The notes beneath the pieces were generated by a model. The model did not search any database, was not told the origin of the DNA, and worked only from the letters and a program-made list of their open reading frames with translations. Source: Peptoniphilaceae bacterium (GTDB lineage Bacteria; Bacillota; Clostridia; Tissierellales; Peptoniphilaceae). From it: DNA of 6,472 nt. The DNA lies in NCBI GenBank assembly GCA_029983595.1, contig JASBZD010000074.1, forward strand, positions 1-6,472, read 5' to 3'. Position 1 is the first letter of the stretch. Every line of letters starts with the position of its first letter. Made by a program: the position numbers and the translations under genes. Below are positions 6,456 through 6,472 of the stretch, one piece after another.

Positions 6456-6472
6456 ATGAATTTTAAATATGT
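6456..6472 (+). CDS. Start of an unidentified plus-strand gene, cut by the window end
   Basis: An ATG at 6456-6458 follows a strong GGAGG (6446-6450) by 5 nt and opens with the codons for M-N-F-K-Y before the window ends. A TATAAT box lies about 25 nt upstream. The ribosome binding site, spacing and upstream box together argue for a real gene start. Five residues do not allow any functional call. Confidence 0.6.

Noticed and set aside
1..6472. CRISPR array, tRNA or rRNA genes, insertion sequence ends, phage attachment sites
   Set aside because: No regularly spaced repeats, cloverleaf-like sequence, transposase gene or terminal inverted repeats were seen on reading the window.

Overview
The window looks like a stretch of chromosome from a low-GC Gram-positive bacterium (Firmicutes/Bacillota, perhaps a clostridial or Tissierellia-type lineage; the genus cannot be read from the sequence). 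Support for this: strongly AT-rich DNA with A/T-ending codons, TGG rather than TGA for tryptophan, strong GGAGG-type ribosome binding sites, a consensus housekeeping promoter, short hairpin-plus-T terminators, and a lipoprotein signal peptide with a lipobox.

Layout. (1) Positions 1-1061 hold the 3' part of a ligD gene for bacterial non-homologous end joining. The reading frame is open from the window edge. It encodes the end of the ATP-dependent ligase domain, a charged linker and the complete primase-like polymerase domain, so the domain order is ligase then polymerase. (2) A GNAT acetyltransferase gene (1078-1521) follows 16 nt later with its own Shine-Dalgarno sequence and is closed by a hairpin terminator. 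(3) A near-perfect promoter (TTGACG, 17 nt, TATAAT; 1558-1586) starts a two-gene operon. The first gene encodes a 240-residue surface lipoprotein. The second, 11 nt downstream, encodes a 782-residue polytopic membrane protein with an alpha/beta-hydrolase domain inserted between two groups of membrane helices. A catabolite-repression-like palindrome (cre-like, 1567-1580) lies exactly between the -35 and -10 boxes. (4) A bidirectional terminator (4800-4828) separates this operon from a convergent NAD(P)-type aldehyde dehydrogenase gene (4839-6251, minus strand). (5) An AT-rich divergent intergenic region of about 200 bp follows, and then the first codons of another plus-strand gene (6456 to the window end).

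How the genes work together. LigD would act with a Ku protein, probably encoded outside the window, in repair of double-strand breaks. The GNAT gene may simply be co-transcribed with it. The lipoprotein and the membrane hydrolase are tightly coupled and probably work together at the cell envelope. Their substrate is not evident, and this pair with its cre-like operator is the least explained part of the window. The aldehyde dehydrogenase is a separate metabolic gene.
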